The notes: generated by a model from the letters alone, not told the origin. 64,000 bases of DNA from UBA6055 sp965214085 (GCA_965214085.1 OZ243937.1:3906001-3970000); one strand, 5' to 3'; positions 34,137 through 43,193 are shown, counted from the stretch's first letter. Made by a program: numbers and translations.

Positions 34137-36284
34137 TTACCCGTAGTGTGAGACAACAGCACTAACGAGCCTTTCGTCAGATCGCAATTCACCAATTGCT
34201 CGCAGTTTATCCCTCTCAGGATCAATTAGCTTCCAAAAAGTCCATCCATTTAACGCTTTTTTCTTGTGGTTTACCGAATGGATCATTGCTAATCCAGCTG
34301 GCGACGGCTTTAACAAATTCCCATTTAGATCGATCATTGATTCCGAAGGCTGCGAAGTATTCAATAGGAGCGTTGCTTCAAATCTAACGACCTCTGTTGA
34401 ACCTCTTTGTCTATAATCAGCAATTACTGGTAATCTGACGGTAGTGCTATAGCGCCTCTCCTTATGTGAATCTGGAAATCCGGTCATGCGATTATCAATT
34501 TCACCATGACGTTTCCTGTATTCAGAGACTACTGGCGCTTGAGGCGGAAGGTAACGGGCAAGCGGGTCTATTGCGATCCGTTCTATTATGTCAAAAATCG
34601 CTTGCGCCCTATATCGAATTAAATCCTCGAACATGTCATCAAATTCTTCGTTGAGAATAAGTTCATCATCTATTTTGTGGCTTCGTAAACTCTCTCCCAG
34701 TTTTGAATTCTTTTCACGAAGTTCATTTAGGTATTTTGACGGAGGCTTAGCTCCAATTTTCAAATTGGTTATTTTCGGAATAAGCGCCCGATTCGCAACT
34801 GTGTCTACCATGTCTTGTAATTTAGGCGATTCAGAATATCTTCTCCTTACAAATGCCTTGGGGAAAATATGGTGATCATGCAATTTTTCGTGATTAATAT
34901 TCAACTTTGAGGTGTTTGACCAGTCAAGCAAACCGTCAATTGAATCAAAATTAATAATATTCAATATACCTTTGTAAATGCTGCTAGCACGCTTTTGGTA
35001 TTCCAAGATGTCATTCGCATCTGTAAGCCTGGACCTCAGTTTCCGGAAATAAGATTGATCAATTTGAAAATCATTTCGCGCCACTTGTTTAAGTACGCGA
35101 GAATCTTCAAGCATAACCTCATTTGTTGAGCCAGCATATCGGTTTGCGAATACGGACGCCCAGTACCAGAATTGCAAAAAATCAAGTTGAAGCTCTACCA
35201 AAGGCGCACCATTTAGTTCATTGAAAAATATAATTAGTGGAAGCAGCATATTTTCAGATGGCAACCAATTCTGGGCAAGCATATAACGGTTGACGAATAA
35301 GAAATTCAACACTTTCAAATACAGTCTGGACACTATTCCCCAATATTGATTGAAGTGCTCAGGTCGGAGACTCTTGAGGATGTAGCTTTTGTCAACTTCA
35401 CGACCATTACTTGAAAAATACGATATCGCGCGAATGACCAATTCTCGATTCAACGAAATGTTGGGATTTTCGCTTTCAAATTTCTCTATGGCCTGACGAA
35501 GGTTAAACCCTGAGTAAAGCTTGGCCGCAAGAATATCTGTAAAGTTGAGTTGTATTCCCCTGCTGTTACTGCGCTCAAAGAATAAGCAGAATTTGTCCAA
35601 GCTCATATCAAGCAAGTAATATGAAATAAGCTTCTCTCTTTTCAACAGGTCTGTAAGTTGCTGGCATCCTCGAAGATAATAGCGTATCGCTTCTTTTTCT
35701 TGCGATTCTTTCCACTCTGCTGAATTCTCCTTAAAATACTTAGATCGCTTAAATACATCAATTTTATCTTGTTCAAAATCGGTATTGATTTCAAACTTAT
35801 AGACGTCTCCGAGTTTGATGCATATGCGATCAGATCGCTCCACGCCAGTAAAACTGTCCACCATCTCATCCAGGCCGGAAAGATCCGGTTCTCCATGGAG
35901 AATCCAGTACACTGAATCAATGCCAGTGACAGCGCGATATATAGCGGTTATCCGCTGTTGGCCGTCTAGTATCAAACGAAAATTTTGGATCTTTCCCAGG
36001 TTGATCGCTTTGGATTCGTCGAAATGCTTAATCTGTAGTTTGGCGCGGCTACCTTTGCCACGCCGAGGGCGGCGGTCAAGCTCACGGCAACTTATGGCAA
36101 AAGAGGGTTTACCGTAGATTATTGTTCCGATGAATATATCTTTTGCCAGCGAATCGAACAGATCGTACGTGCGTTCTAGTTCCCAGCGGAAATCTCTTTG
36201 GAATTCAGGCAGTAGCGCATTGCCTTCTTTTACGTCATTGACGATACCGAGAATGGATTCGCTTCGGGGAGTGATATCCGACAT
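34137..36284 (-). CDS. DUF262/DUF1524 (GmrSD-like) protein
   Basis: A 715-residue protein with the two domains of GmrSD-type modification-dependent nucleases. N-terminal DUF262: PEFQRDFRW (about 26-34) and the ILDGQQRITAIY nucleotide-binding/hydrolysis motif (about 106-117). C-terminal DUF1524 HNH-like motif: HDHHIFPKAF...NRALIPKITNLKIG (about 467-510). The C-terminal ~200 residues are unfamiliar. The gene is clearly AT-richer than its neighbours and points against them, a sign of recent transfer. It is flanked by the methylase at 29505 and methyltransferase at 36410. GmrSD enzymes cut modified phage DNA; here both domains are in one chain. Confidence 0.88.
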   Translation of the reverse strand: MSDITPRSESILGIVNDVKEGNALLPEFQRDFRWELERTYDLFDSLAKDIFIGTIIYGKPSFAISCRELDRRPRRGKGSRAKLQIKHFDESKAINLGKIQNFRLILDGQQRITAIYRAVTGIDSVYWILHGEPDLSGLDEMVDSFTGVERSDRICIKLGDVYKFEINTDFEQDKIDVFKRSKYFKENSAEWKESQEKEAIRYYLRGCQQLTDLLKREKLISYYLLDMSLDKFCLFFERSNSRGIQLNFTDILAAKLYSGFNLRQAIEKFESENPNISLNRELVIRAISYFSSNGREVDKSYILKSLRPEHFNQYWGIVSRLYLKVLNFLFVNRYMLAQNWLPSENMLLPLIIFFNELNGAPLVELQLDFLQFWYWASVFANRYAGSTNEVMLEDSRVLKQVARNDFQIDQSYFRKLRSRLTDANDILEYQKRASSIYKGILNIINFDSIDGLLDWSNTSKLNINHEKLHDHHIFPKAFVRRRYSESPKLQDMVDTVANRALIPKITNLKIGAKPPSKYLNELREKNSKLGESLRSHKIDDELILNEEFDDMFEDLIRYRAQAIFDIIERIAIDPLARYLPPQAPVVSEYRKRHGEIDNRMTGFPDSHKERRYSTTVRLPVIADYRQRGSTEVVRFEATLLLNTSQPSESMIDLNGNLLKPSPAGLAMIHSVNHKKKALNGWTFWKLIDPERDKLRAIGELRSDERLVSAVVSHYG

Positions 36285-36320
36285 AGTTTCCTCAAGCGTG
36301 CCTCTTGCACAGTTCCAGAA

Positions 36321-36348
36321 ATGATAAACTACACTGATCTCTTTTCAA
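36321..36348 (-). promoter_or_regulatory. Sigma70-type promoter of the DUF262 gene
   Basis: On the minus strand TTGAAA (36348-36343) is followed after 16 bp by TATCAT (36326-36321), about 37 nt before the ATG at 36284, which has GAGGA as ribosome site. Confidence 0.55.
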
Positions 36349-36409
36349 GTGACAGAAAAGTACAGCGCATGACATTAGTAGACGGCGAGCATTTCATAAG
36401 GGCAACAAT

Positions 36410-37315
36410 TTGGTAGCCTTAAACCGCACACTCTACCAAGGCGACAACCTGCCCTTCCTGCGCGCCCTGCCCGACGCCTGCGTTCACCTGATCGCGACCG
36501 ACCCGCCTTTCAACAAGAACCGACTATTCTACAGCGCTGCCGCCGACGCCGGTTTCAGCGACAAGTGGTCCTGGGATGCTGACGTGCAGCCGGACTGGAT
36601 AAAGTCAATCCGCGCCGAGGCAGCCGCGCTCTGGGCGGTGATCGAGACGGCCCGCCTGGCGCACAGCCAAAGCATGAGCGCCTATCTCTGCTGGCTGGGC
36701 ATCCGCTTGCTGGAAATGCGCCGCGTTTTACGCGCCGACGGCAGCTTGTACCTGCATATCGACGACGCCGCGCAGGCTTATGTCAAGCTGCTGCTGGACG
36801 CCCTATTCGGCGCTGAAAATTGCCGCAACCAAATCGTCTGGCTGTACAAGACCGGCGGGGTCAGCAAGCGCTGGTTCAGCCGCAAGCACGATACCATCCT
36901 CTTCTACAGCAAGTCGCAGGCCTACACCTTCCATCCCCAGCGGGAAAAGTCCTATCTCAGGCATAAATACGGCTTCGCCAATATCGAGATCGAGCAGGAT
37001 GCGCAGGGCTATTTTCGCCGAGTGGCGATGCGCGATGTCTGGGACATCCCGGCGCTGCGTGGTAATCAGGCGGAAGCCACCGGCTACCCCACGCAGAAGC
37101 CGCTGGCGCTATACGAGCGCATCATCCGCGCTGCCAGCAACCCAGGCGATATCGTGCTGGATCCCTTCTGCGGCAGCGGCACGACTGCGCTGGCGGCCGA
37201 GCGGCTGGGACGGACTTGGCTGATGATGGAACAGTGGGACGGGGCTTACGAGATGCTGGTCAAGCGGCTTGAGACGGAGGGGCTATCTGGCGATTTTGTT
37301 GTTATGACTCTGTAA
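36410..37315 (+). CDS. Site-specific DNA methyltransferase, beta-type
   Basis: A 301-residue DNA methyltransferase. Motif IV ATDPPFN comes at about 29 and motif I LDPFCGSGTTALAAE at about 252, the beta-class order. DPPF favours N6-adenine over N4-cytosine. The TRD-like middle (IVWLYKTGGVSKRWFSRKHDTILFYSK) is short. The start is TTG at 36410; no ATG is near. It is divergent from the DUF262 gene, and no restriction partner other than that gene is adjacent. Confidence 0.88.
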   Translation: MVALNRTLYQGDNLPFLRALPDACVHLIATDPPFNKNRLFYSAAADAGFSDKWSWDADVQPDWIKSIRAEAAALWAVIETARLAHSQSMSAYLCWLGIRLLEMRRVLRADGSLYLHIDDAAQAYVKLLLDALFGAENCRNQIVWLYKTGGVSKRWFSRKHDTILFYSKSQAYTFHPQREKSYLRHKYGFANIEIEQDAQGYFRRVAMRDVWDIPALRGNQAEATGYPTQKPLALYERIIRAASNPGDIVLDPFCGSGTTALAAERLGRTWLMMEQWDGAYEMLVKRLETEGLSGDFVVMTL

Positions 37316-37400
37316 TGTTGGTATAGTATATTGGTTGTATATCTTGCGCAGCCTGAATGCGCAGGAAGCTCTTTTCTAATCAAGCAATAGGAGAATTCTC

Positions 37401-38495
37401 ATGCGTAAATCACTTTTTGTTATCAGCCTGCTGCTGCTGATGTGTAGCGGCGCCGTCTTCGCGGACCACCACGAGACAAACGCCGGCGTGGCAGCTGTGC
37501 CCGTGGGCGGGGACGGAGCTGGAATCGCGTTGCCCGGCGGCGCTTACGAATTTCACATCCACGCTCACGAAGGCGACTATCTGAGCTTCGCCACCATGCT
37601 CGCCCAATCCAACGACGGCTTCCTGGCGCCTAATGAATACGGCATCGCACTCTTTGACATGGGCGCGCCGGTCAGCGGCGATGTCACCGACCAGGTCCAC
37701 TATTGGGATCTTGGCACTGAACGCAATGAGCCGATCGGCGACGGCATGTACCAAGCGCCGCGTCAAGCCGCGCCCAATACTGGACCGGCCGGCGATGGCA
37801 TGGTCCGCCTCGCCAGCGACCTCGGCGACAGATTGAGCTACCCCTCCGCCGCCGACCTCGTGGTTGTGTCGCTGACCGCCGGCGACATGGGTGAATTTAC
37901 TGTGCGTATCGACAACGTCTCCGACATGTCCATGTACCCCTCGCCCATCACGCCCGTCTTCTGGATCGTCCATTCCGGCGACATGATGATGATGGATGAT
38001 GACATGATGCATGACGACATGATGGCTGATGACGACGACATGATGGCTGATGACGATGACATGATGGCCGATGACGACGACATGATGGCCGATGACGACG
38101 ACATGATGGCCGATGACGACGACATGATGGCTGATGACGACGACATGATGGCTGATGACGATGACATGATGGCTGATGACGATGACATGATGGCTGATGA
38201 CGACGACATGATGGCCGATGACGACGACATGATGGCCGATGACGACGACATGATGGCTGATGACGATGACATGATGGCCCATGACGACGACATGATGATG
38301 GATGACGACATGATGATGATGAAGCATGGCATCCTCTTCACCACCGGCCAACCCGATTACGGCCACGGGCTGGAAAGCCTGGCGGAAGATGGCGATCCTT
38401 CAGCGCTGGCCGCCCACCACGGCGTCATGATGGACGACATGATGATGGGCGATATGATGATGATGGACGACGACATGATGGACGACGACATGTAA
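37401..38495 (+). CDS. Secreted spondin-domain protein interrupted by a Met/Asp 7-residue repeat
   Basis: A 364-residue exported protein (signal peptide KSLFVISLLLLMCSGAVFA, AGGAG site). Text typical of bacterial spondin_N domains is in two blocks: LSFATMLAQSNDGFLAPNEYGIALF through FTVRIDNVSDM and SPITPVFWIVH (about 60-193), and ILFTTGQ...GLESLAEDGDPSALAAHHG (about 310-345). Between them lie 12 perfect repeats of MMADDDD plus a MMAHDDD variant, all from a 21-bp tandem repeat. The repeat is very acidic and Met-rich and could bind Ca or Cu, or act as a flexible loop on the surface. C-terminus again Met/Asp-rich. Confidence 0.85.
   Translation: MRKSLFVISLLLLMCSGAVFADHHETNAGVAAVPVGGDGAGIALPGGAYEFHIHAHEGDYLSFATMLAQSNDGFLAPNEYGIALFDMGAPVSGDVTDQVHYWDLGTERNEPIGDGMYQAPRQAAPNTGPAGDGMVRLASDLGDRLSYPSAADLVVVSLTAGDMGEFTVRIDNVSDMSMYPSPITPVFWIVHSGDMMMMDDDMMHDDMMADDDDMMADDDDMMADDDDMMADDDDMMADDDDMMADDDDMMADDDDMMADDDDMMADDDDMMADDDDMMADDDDMMADDDDMMAHDDDMMMDDDMMMMKHGILFTTGQPDYGHGLESLAEDGDPSALAAHHGVMMDDMMMGDMMMMDDDMMDDDM
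38019..38291 (+). repeat. 21-bp tandem repeat (13 units) coding MMADDDD
   Basis: Twelve units of ATGATGGCYGATGACGAYGAY followed by one with CAT in place of GAT. Third-position changes are shared between non-adjacent units, as expected of slippage and conversion. Confidence 0.92.
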
Positions 38496-38550
38496 GTCGC
38501 TTCAACCAAAAAGGGGCGGCTCTGTGAGTCGCCCGCCGCATAATCAATAG

Positions 38551-38582
38551 TTGTAGGGGCGGCCCAGTGGGTCGCCCTTTTT
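38551..38582. terminator. Likely bidirectional terminator between convergent genes
   Basis: The stem GGGCGGCCC/GGGTCGCCC with loop AGT is followed by TTTTT, between the spondin gene and the convergent oxidoreductase gene. A similar GGGCGG...CGCCC repeat precedes it at 38512. Confidence 0.5.
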
Positions 38583-38583
38583 C

Positions 38584-39735
38584 TTACGCTTCCAACTCCA
38601 GCGGCAAATCCACCCAGCGCCGCTGCCGATGCGAAATCTCGACCGCGTTAATGATCTCCTGCACCTGCGCGCTCTGGGCGAAATTGCCTTGATTCTCGTC
38701 CCCGCCGTCCACGATTTCTTGCATGAAGTTATGCGCCAGATTGGCGTAGAACATAGCCGGCCAGGGCTCGCCCGGCCTGTACCCAGGCGGATAGTAGCTG
38801 TCCGGTATCGTCACCTCGACATATTCGACTTCGCTCGCATCGGGGCTGGTCGACTTGCGCAGCGTCTCTTGCGTATCCAGCTCCGCGCCCAGGCGGCACA
38901 GCAGCGCGCCCCCTGAGCCGTACATACGCGCCTCCAGCCCGGGATAGCTGTTGACCGTGACATAGCTGGACTGGATGGTGCAGAAGCCGCCGCGACAATA
39001 TTCGCCGATGTAGACATCGCCGTCGTCGATATTGGTGCGGATGCGCTGCCCGCCCGGCATGGTGCGATAGGGCACGAAGTTGTACAGCAGCCCGACCAGC
39101 GCCTTCAGCGGGCTGTCCATGAACCACAAGCTGATGTCGATGATGGGCGCGCCGTAACCCTCGATAGACGAGACCTTGATGTCCGCCTGTTCCGTCTCGG
39201 GAATCAGGTCGACTTTGGTGACTGGCTCGGTCGGGCTGATGAACTGCGAATTCTGCTCATAGCCGTTGAAGATAAAAGGCTCGCCCACAAAGCCGTCGGC
39301 GATCAAGTCGCGCATATATTGCATGGAAGGGGCATAGCGGAAGGTCAAGCCGACTTTGGTCTTGAGGCCCTGCGCTTGCGCGATTTCGTGGGCGCGCCAG
39401 GTATCGCGATAATCATGCGCGACCGGCTTCTCGCAGAGGCAGTGTTTACCGGCCCTCACCGCCGCGAAAGCCAGGGGTTCGTGATTATTCTTGTCGCCGA
39501 TGCCCCCGCGAGTACAGACGTCTATGACATCAATATCCGCGCGCGCCAGCAGTTTTTCGTAATCAGTGTAGACCGCCTCGATGTCAAACTGCGCCGCGGC
39601 ATCACGCGCCATGTCTTCGTCAAGGTCGCAAATCGCCACCACATCGCAATGGGGCGAGCGGGCGAATCCGGGCAGATGCGCGCTCTTGGACCAGCGCCCG
39701 GCGCCAACCACGCCAACTCGTAATTTATCGGGCAT
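38584..39735 (-). CDS. Gfo/Idh/MocA-family oxidoreductase
   Basis: A 383-residue NAD(P)-dependent sugar or inositol-type dehydrogenase. The N-terminal Rossmann motif is GVVGAGRWS, with an Asp after strand 2 (ICDLDED), and the catalytic Lys is in the CEKPVAHDYRD motif (residues about 104-114). The C-terminal beta-sheet domain has the tetramer/substrate surface. No signal peptide, unlike secreted members. It ends a minus-strand pair with the zinc deacylase gene, 17 nt apart, so both may act on one metabolite. Confidence 0.92.
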   Translation of the reverse strand: MPDKLRVGVVGAGRWSKSAHLPGFARSPHCDVVAICDLDEDMARDAAAQFDIEAVYTDYEKLLARADIDVIDVCTRGGIGDKNNHEPLAFAAVRAGKHCLCEKPVAHDYRDTWRAHEIAQAQGLKTKVGLTFRYAPSMQYMRDLIADGFVGEPFIFNGYEQNSQFISPTEPVTKVDLIPETEQADIKVSSIEGYGAPIIDISLWFMDSPLKALVGLLYNFVPYRTMPGGQRIRTNIDDGDVYIGEYCRGGFCTIQSSYVTVNSYPGLEARMYGSGGALLCRLGAELDTQETLRKSTSPDASEVEYVEVTIPDSYYPPGYRPGEPWPAMFYANLAHNFMQEIVDGGDENQGNFAQSAQVQEIINAVEISHRQRRWVDLPLELEA

Positions 39736-39752
39736 GAGCGCCCTCCTTGTAT

Positions 39753-40691
39753 CTAGTTGCCGGCGGGCTTCGCCAGCACGTAAGTCATCGCGCCGGCCTC
39801 CAACTGCGCCATGAAGGGGCGCAGCAGCAGCAAAGCCGTCTGCTCGTAGGGCGCGCGGAATTCTTCCAGCCGAGTGTAAGTCGCCGGGTGCAGCATGTGG
39901 CCGAGCAGCGTACCGCCAGCCACAATCGTGCCGATCTGCTCGGCTGTGGCAGCCGGGACGAAGATACCGCCTCGGCTCGGCCGCAGGACCATGCTGCCCG
40001 CGACCGGCAGCGGCGGGTCAACAGGCGGCGGCCTACACTTCGTGTCCACGATGCCAACCCGGCACAAGGCGCGCAGCAAGCCGTCAGCGATCTTCTCCGC
40101 CCACTGCGCCTCGTACTGGCTGCGGCCACCCATCTCAACAGCAGTGACCGTCTTCCCCAGCGAGCGCGCGTAGCCGGTCAAGCTGACGGCGCGGTCCGGC
40201 GCATTTATGATGAAGGGCGCGGGAAAACAGCGCGAGAGCTCGCGGCCGCCCGCCATCTCAAAAACAAAGGCGTTGACGCACCAACTGCCGCCGCCGTGCA
40301 AGTCGATGACATAGTCGATATTTTCCAGCGCTTCGCCCGCCAGGATATGCGCGACGCGCTCGGTGTAGGAGCCGTTTGGGTCGCCGGGGAAAACGCGGTT
40401 GAGGTCGAGCTGATCGACAGGCGCGTTGCGTTTATCGGCTTGCATGGCCAGGGGATTGGCCAAGGGCGCCACACGGATGAAGCCCTGCAGGTCCTTCGCG
40501 TCCAGCCGCTGCAGCAGCTTTTGAATCGCCCAGCCGCCCCAGGGACCTTCATCGCCGTGGACGCCCGCCGTGATCAGCACGCCCGGTCCGCCGCCGCCGA
40601 CTTCGCCCAGCAGCAGCTCCGTCCCGCCCCAAGCCGAAGTGACCCCGAGCGGGATGCCGCGCCAGCGCAGCATGTGGTGGAGGTTACTCAT
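39753..40691 (-). CDS. Succinylglutamate desuccinylase/aspartoacylase-family zinc deacylase
   Basis: A 312-residue M14-like zinc hydrolase. The ligands are in GVHGDEGPWGG (His and Glu) and VIDLHGGG (His), with the Arg-Asn pair in DLNRVFPGDP that binds substrate carboxylates. The catalytic Glu is probably in TAVEMGG. Family members remove acyl groups from amino acids or short peptides. I start at 40691; the upstream alternative lies against the target duplication of the MITE. Confidence 0.88.
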   Translation of the reverse strand: MSNLHHMLRWRGIPLGVTSAWGGTELLLGEVGGGGPGVLITAGVHGDEGPWGGWAIQKLLQRLDAKDLQGFIRVAPLANPLAMQADKRNAPVDQLDLNRVFPGDPNGSYTERVAHILAGEALENIDYVIDLHGGGSWCVNAFVFEMAGGRELSRCFPAPFIINAPDRAVSLTGYARSLGKTVTAVEMGGRSQYEAQWAEKIADGLLRALCRVGIVDTKCRPPPVDPPLPVAGSMVLRPSRGGIFVPAATAEQIGTIVAGGTLLGHMLHPATYTRLEEFRAPYEQTALLLLRPFMAQLEAGAMTYVLAKPAGN

Positions 40692-40709
40692 GTGAGGCCG
40701 CCTCAATGC

Positions 40710-40966
40710 CAAGGCAATCGCATCAAAATATTTTAACCACAGAGAACACAGAGGGCACAGAGATTTAGGTGTTTAGACGACTTTTCAAAGCAGTCCCTGG
40801 CCTGGAATACGGCAAGAAGCATCAAAAAGACTTCAATTATTTCTCAAAATCACTCCTGACTTATGACCTAAGCTTTCATTATTGCTTTTCTCTGCGCTCT
40901 CTGTGTTTGATTTTCCGTTCGAATTTACGCCATTTCAGTCACTACCATTTTGATGCGATTGCCCTG
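40710..40966. mobile_element. MITE with CAGGG-type ends and 10-bp target duplication
   Basis: A 257-bp element from CAAGGCAATCGCATCAAAAT to the inverted CAGGGCAATCGCATCAAAAT, flanked by the exact decamer GCCTCAATGC (40700-40709 and 40967-40976). Inside are ACCACAGAG/CACAGAG motifs and their inverse but no GTAGGGGCGAC hairpin and no gene. From 40977 to 41165 lies the leader of the binding-protein gene, without a clear promoter. Confidence 0.88.
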
Positions 40967-41165
40967 GCCTCAATGCGGGATTTCTTGACAGTACAGCGGT
41001 TAAATTCTATACTCACTCTGCTGAAATCCTTAATTGCTAATGGTTCGAGTTCCCGCTGATTCTAGCTTTATCCTCAGGCTGTTGGCAAATTTCCGCCTCG
41101 CCACGGCAGCGCAATTGTCGGGGCCTCACCCCCCAAATATTTCGTATACCAAAGAGGAGTAACTC

Positions 41166-42767
41166 ATGAAGCGCCAGAATCGATTTTCTGTTATTGTCCT
41201 TGCCGCGCTCTTAGTCATGGCGCTTGTCGTCGCGCCGCTTTCGGCACAGGACGAAGTCACGCTCACCTTCGGCATCAGCAGCGGCGTGGATACGCTCGAT
41301 AACACCGCCACCACCTTCTCCAGCGTGGAAATCATTGTGGGCCACGTATTCGATACGCTGGTCAAGCAGCAGCCGCTGGGCACGTATCACCCCGGGCTGG
41401 CGACCAGCTGGACAGTGAGCGATGACGCCACCGAATACATCTTTGAACTGCGCGACGATGTCACCTTCCATGACGGCACGCCCTTCAACGCCGCAGCGGT
41501 CAAGTATACTTTCGACCGCATCGTCGATCCCGATACCAAGTCGCAGATGGCTTTCAGCTTCATCGGTCCTTACGCCGAATCCGAGGTGCTGGGCGACTAT
41601 AGCATCGCGGTGCGCTTCTCGTCGCCGAATGCCGCCTTCCTGGATGGCGTGTCGCACCCGCAGCTGGGCCCGGTTTCGCCGACGGCTGTGGAAGCCTTGG
41701 GCGCCGATTGGGGCTTTTCCGGCATTGTTGGCACGGGTCCCTTCGTCTTCGAGTCCTACGTGCCCGATTCCGAAGTCGTCATGGTCAAGAACGCCGATTA
41801 CAACTGGGGCAACGCCGATGTCTTCGGGCGCAGCGGGGCCACGGATATCGACCGGCTGGTCTTCAAGATTCTGACCGATCCGGGCACCCGTCTGGCGGCT
41901 CTGGAGAGTGGCGAAGTCGATATGATCAACGGCGTGCCGGGCTTGGATGTGGCGCGCCTGGACGAGAGCGAAGACTTCGTCGTCACGCAGTACGACCAAG
42001 CCGGCCACGGCTATTCCTTCATGTTCAACCAGATCAAGTCGCCCACCGATGAACTGGCCGTGCGCAAAGCCATCGCCCAAGCCATTGACATCGATATCAT
42101 GCAGGACATCGTCTATGACGGCTTGGGCAGCCGGGCTTGCAGCGCCTTGACCAAGTCCATGTTCGGCTGGACCGACGCCTTCTGCCAAGCCAATCCTTAT
42201 GATCCCGATGCGGCCGGGGCTATTCTCGACGAAGCCGGCTGGGTCATGAACGAGGACACCGGCATCCGCGAGCGCGATGGTGTGCCTTTGACCATCGAGC
42301 ACTGGTCGCCGGACCGTCCGCTGAGCGCCGCCACCGCGCAATTCCTGGCTGAAGACATGGCCGCGCTGGGCGTTGATTTCCAAATCAACCTGGCTGATAT
42401 TGCCGCTTATCTGACGGTCGTGCGCGCGGGCGAGCACAATACGCAGCAATGGTGGGATACGCAGACCGATCCGGACGGCGTCTTCCGCACGCTTTATCAT
42501 TCGTCCAACGCCGGCGGGGGCACCAACCGCAACAACTATCAGAACGCCGACATGGACGCCATGATTGACGCCGCGGTCGGCATCGGCGATTTGGAAGCGC
42601 GCGCCGCCGCCTACGCCGATATTCAGCAGAAGCTGGCTGACGAAGTGGTTATGGTCTACTTCAACGATCCGGTTGTGCTCTACGCGAGCACGCCCGATGT
42701 GCACGATGTGACGATTCTGGGCGGCGGCTTCGTGCCCAACTTCTATTCGGCGACGATGGGGATGTAA
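41166..42767 (+). CDS. Extracellular solute-binding protein, family 5
   Basis: A 533-residue binding protein with a signal peptide (FSVIVLAALLVMALVVAPLSAQD) and the family 5 landmarks GVDTLDN, YIFELRDDVTFHDGTPFNAAAVKYTF and LSAATAQFLAEDMAALGVDF. AGAGGAGT is the ribosome site. The matching permeases start only at 44252; three small genes and a nuclease lie between. This is the third peptide-type importer in the window. Ligand unknown. Confidence 0.92.
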   Translation: MKRQNRFSVIVLAALLVMALVVAPLSAQDEVTLTFGISSGVDTLDNTATTFSSVEIIVGHVFDTLVKQQPLGTYHPGLATSWTVSDDATEYIFELRDDVTFHDGTPFNAAAVKYTFDRIVDPDTKSQMAFSFIGPYAESEVLGDYSIAVRFSSPNAAFLDGVSHPQLGPVSPTAVEALGADWGFSGIVGTGPFVFESYVPDSEVVMVKNADYNWGNADVFGRSGATDIDRLVFKILTDPGTRLAALESGEVDMINGVPGLDVARLDESEDFVVTQYDQAGHGYSFMFNQIKSPTDELAVRKAIAQAIDIDIMQDIVYDGLGSRACSALTKSMFGWTDAFCQANPYDPDAAGAILDEAGWVMNEDTGIRERDGVPLTIEHWSPDRPLSAATAQFLAEDMAALGVDFQINLADIAAYLTVVRAGEHNTQQWWDTQTDPDGVFRTLYHSSNAGGGTNRNNYQNADMDAMIDAAVGIGDLEARAAAYADIQQKLADEVVMVYFNDPVVLYASTPDVHDVTILGGGFVPNFYSATMGM

Positions 42768-42795
42768 CCAGCCAATATGTCACTGCAGATTCGCG

Positions 42796-42822
42796 GGCAG
42801 GGTCAGTATTACTGTCCCTGCC
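42796..42822. promoter_or_regulatory. Near-perfect palindrome after the binding-protein gene
   Basis: GGCAGGGTCAGTA T TACTGTCCCTGCC has 12 of 13 paired positions around one base and sits 28 bp after the stop of the binding-protein gene. It could be a transcript-end hairpin protecting the abundant binding-protein mRNA or an operator for the small-gene unit that begins at 42879; there is no T-run behind it. Confidence 0.5.
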
Positions 42823-42878
42823 TGCGTTTGCGGCGCAGTCGGTTATACTCATGATGCTAGGGTATTGTAGATTGGAAA

Positions 42879-43193
42879 ATGGTGGACGCTCCCGCAAAAT
42901 CAGTCTTTGATGTCGCCACGGACTTCTTCGCCTCACAGCCGACCGACGAGGAATTGCTGGCTTACGAACTCCCGCCTGATCAGCAGGCGCGCCTCGACGA
43001 ACTGATCGAGATTGACACAAATAGTCGCCTCAGCGCGGCGCAGCGTGAAGAGTTCGGCGATTACCGTTTCGTGGAAGATATCCTGGCGCGGGTCAAGGTC
43101 AAGATCAGGCAGCGGCTGGAACGGGAGCAGAGCGACAATGCCGCAGGGGCGTCATCAACGGGCGCCGCCGAGCAAGAGGAGAACGAACCATGA
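42879..43193 (+). CDS. Small paralogous protein 1 (antitoxin-like?) upstream of HNH nuclease
   Basis: A 104-residue protein sharing with the next two genes the pattern APxxxxxDxxxDFxAxxPxDExxLxYxxPPxxQARLxxL and a short C-terminal helix. The N-terminal part is like a small helical family that I have seen next to HNH or PIN nucleases in cyanobacteria and Chloroflexi, usually taken as antitoxin-like; that is from memory and not certain. The tail (NAAGASSTGAAEQEENEP) is disordered. Its stop overlaps the next start (ATGA). Confidence 0.65.
   Translation: MVDAPAKSVFDVATDFFASQPTDEELLAYELPPDQQARLDELIEIDTNSRLSAAQREEFGDYRFVEDILARVKVKIRQRLEREQSDNAAGASSTGAAEQEENEP

Noticed and set aside
38019..38291. 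Regular 21-bp repeats as a CRISPR array
   Set aside because: Units are contiguous with no spacers and keep a reading frame.
37410..38366. Long minus-strand reading frame rich in His and Val
   Set aside because: It is the complement of the 21-bp Met/Asp repeat; the plus strand has signal peptide, ribosome site and spondin text.
39747..40736. 329-codon plus-strand frame opposite the zinc deacylase
   Set aside because: Shadow of a gene with clear HGDE and DLHGG metal motifs on the minus strand.
41211..42704. 497-codon open frame antisense to the binding-protein gene
   Set aside because: High-GC shadow frame; composition (Gly, His, Arg, Ala) and lack of motifs are those of a complement, and the plus strand is a clear family 5 protein.
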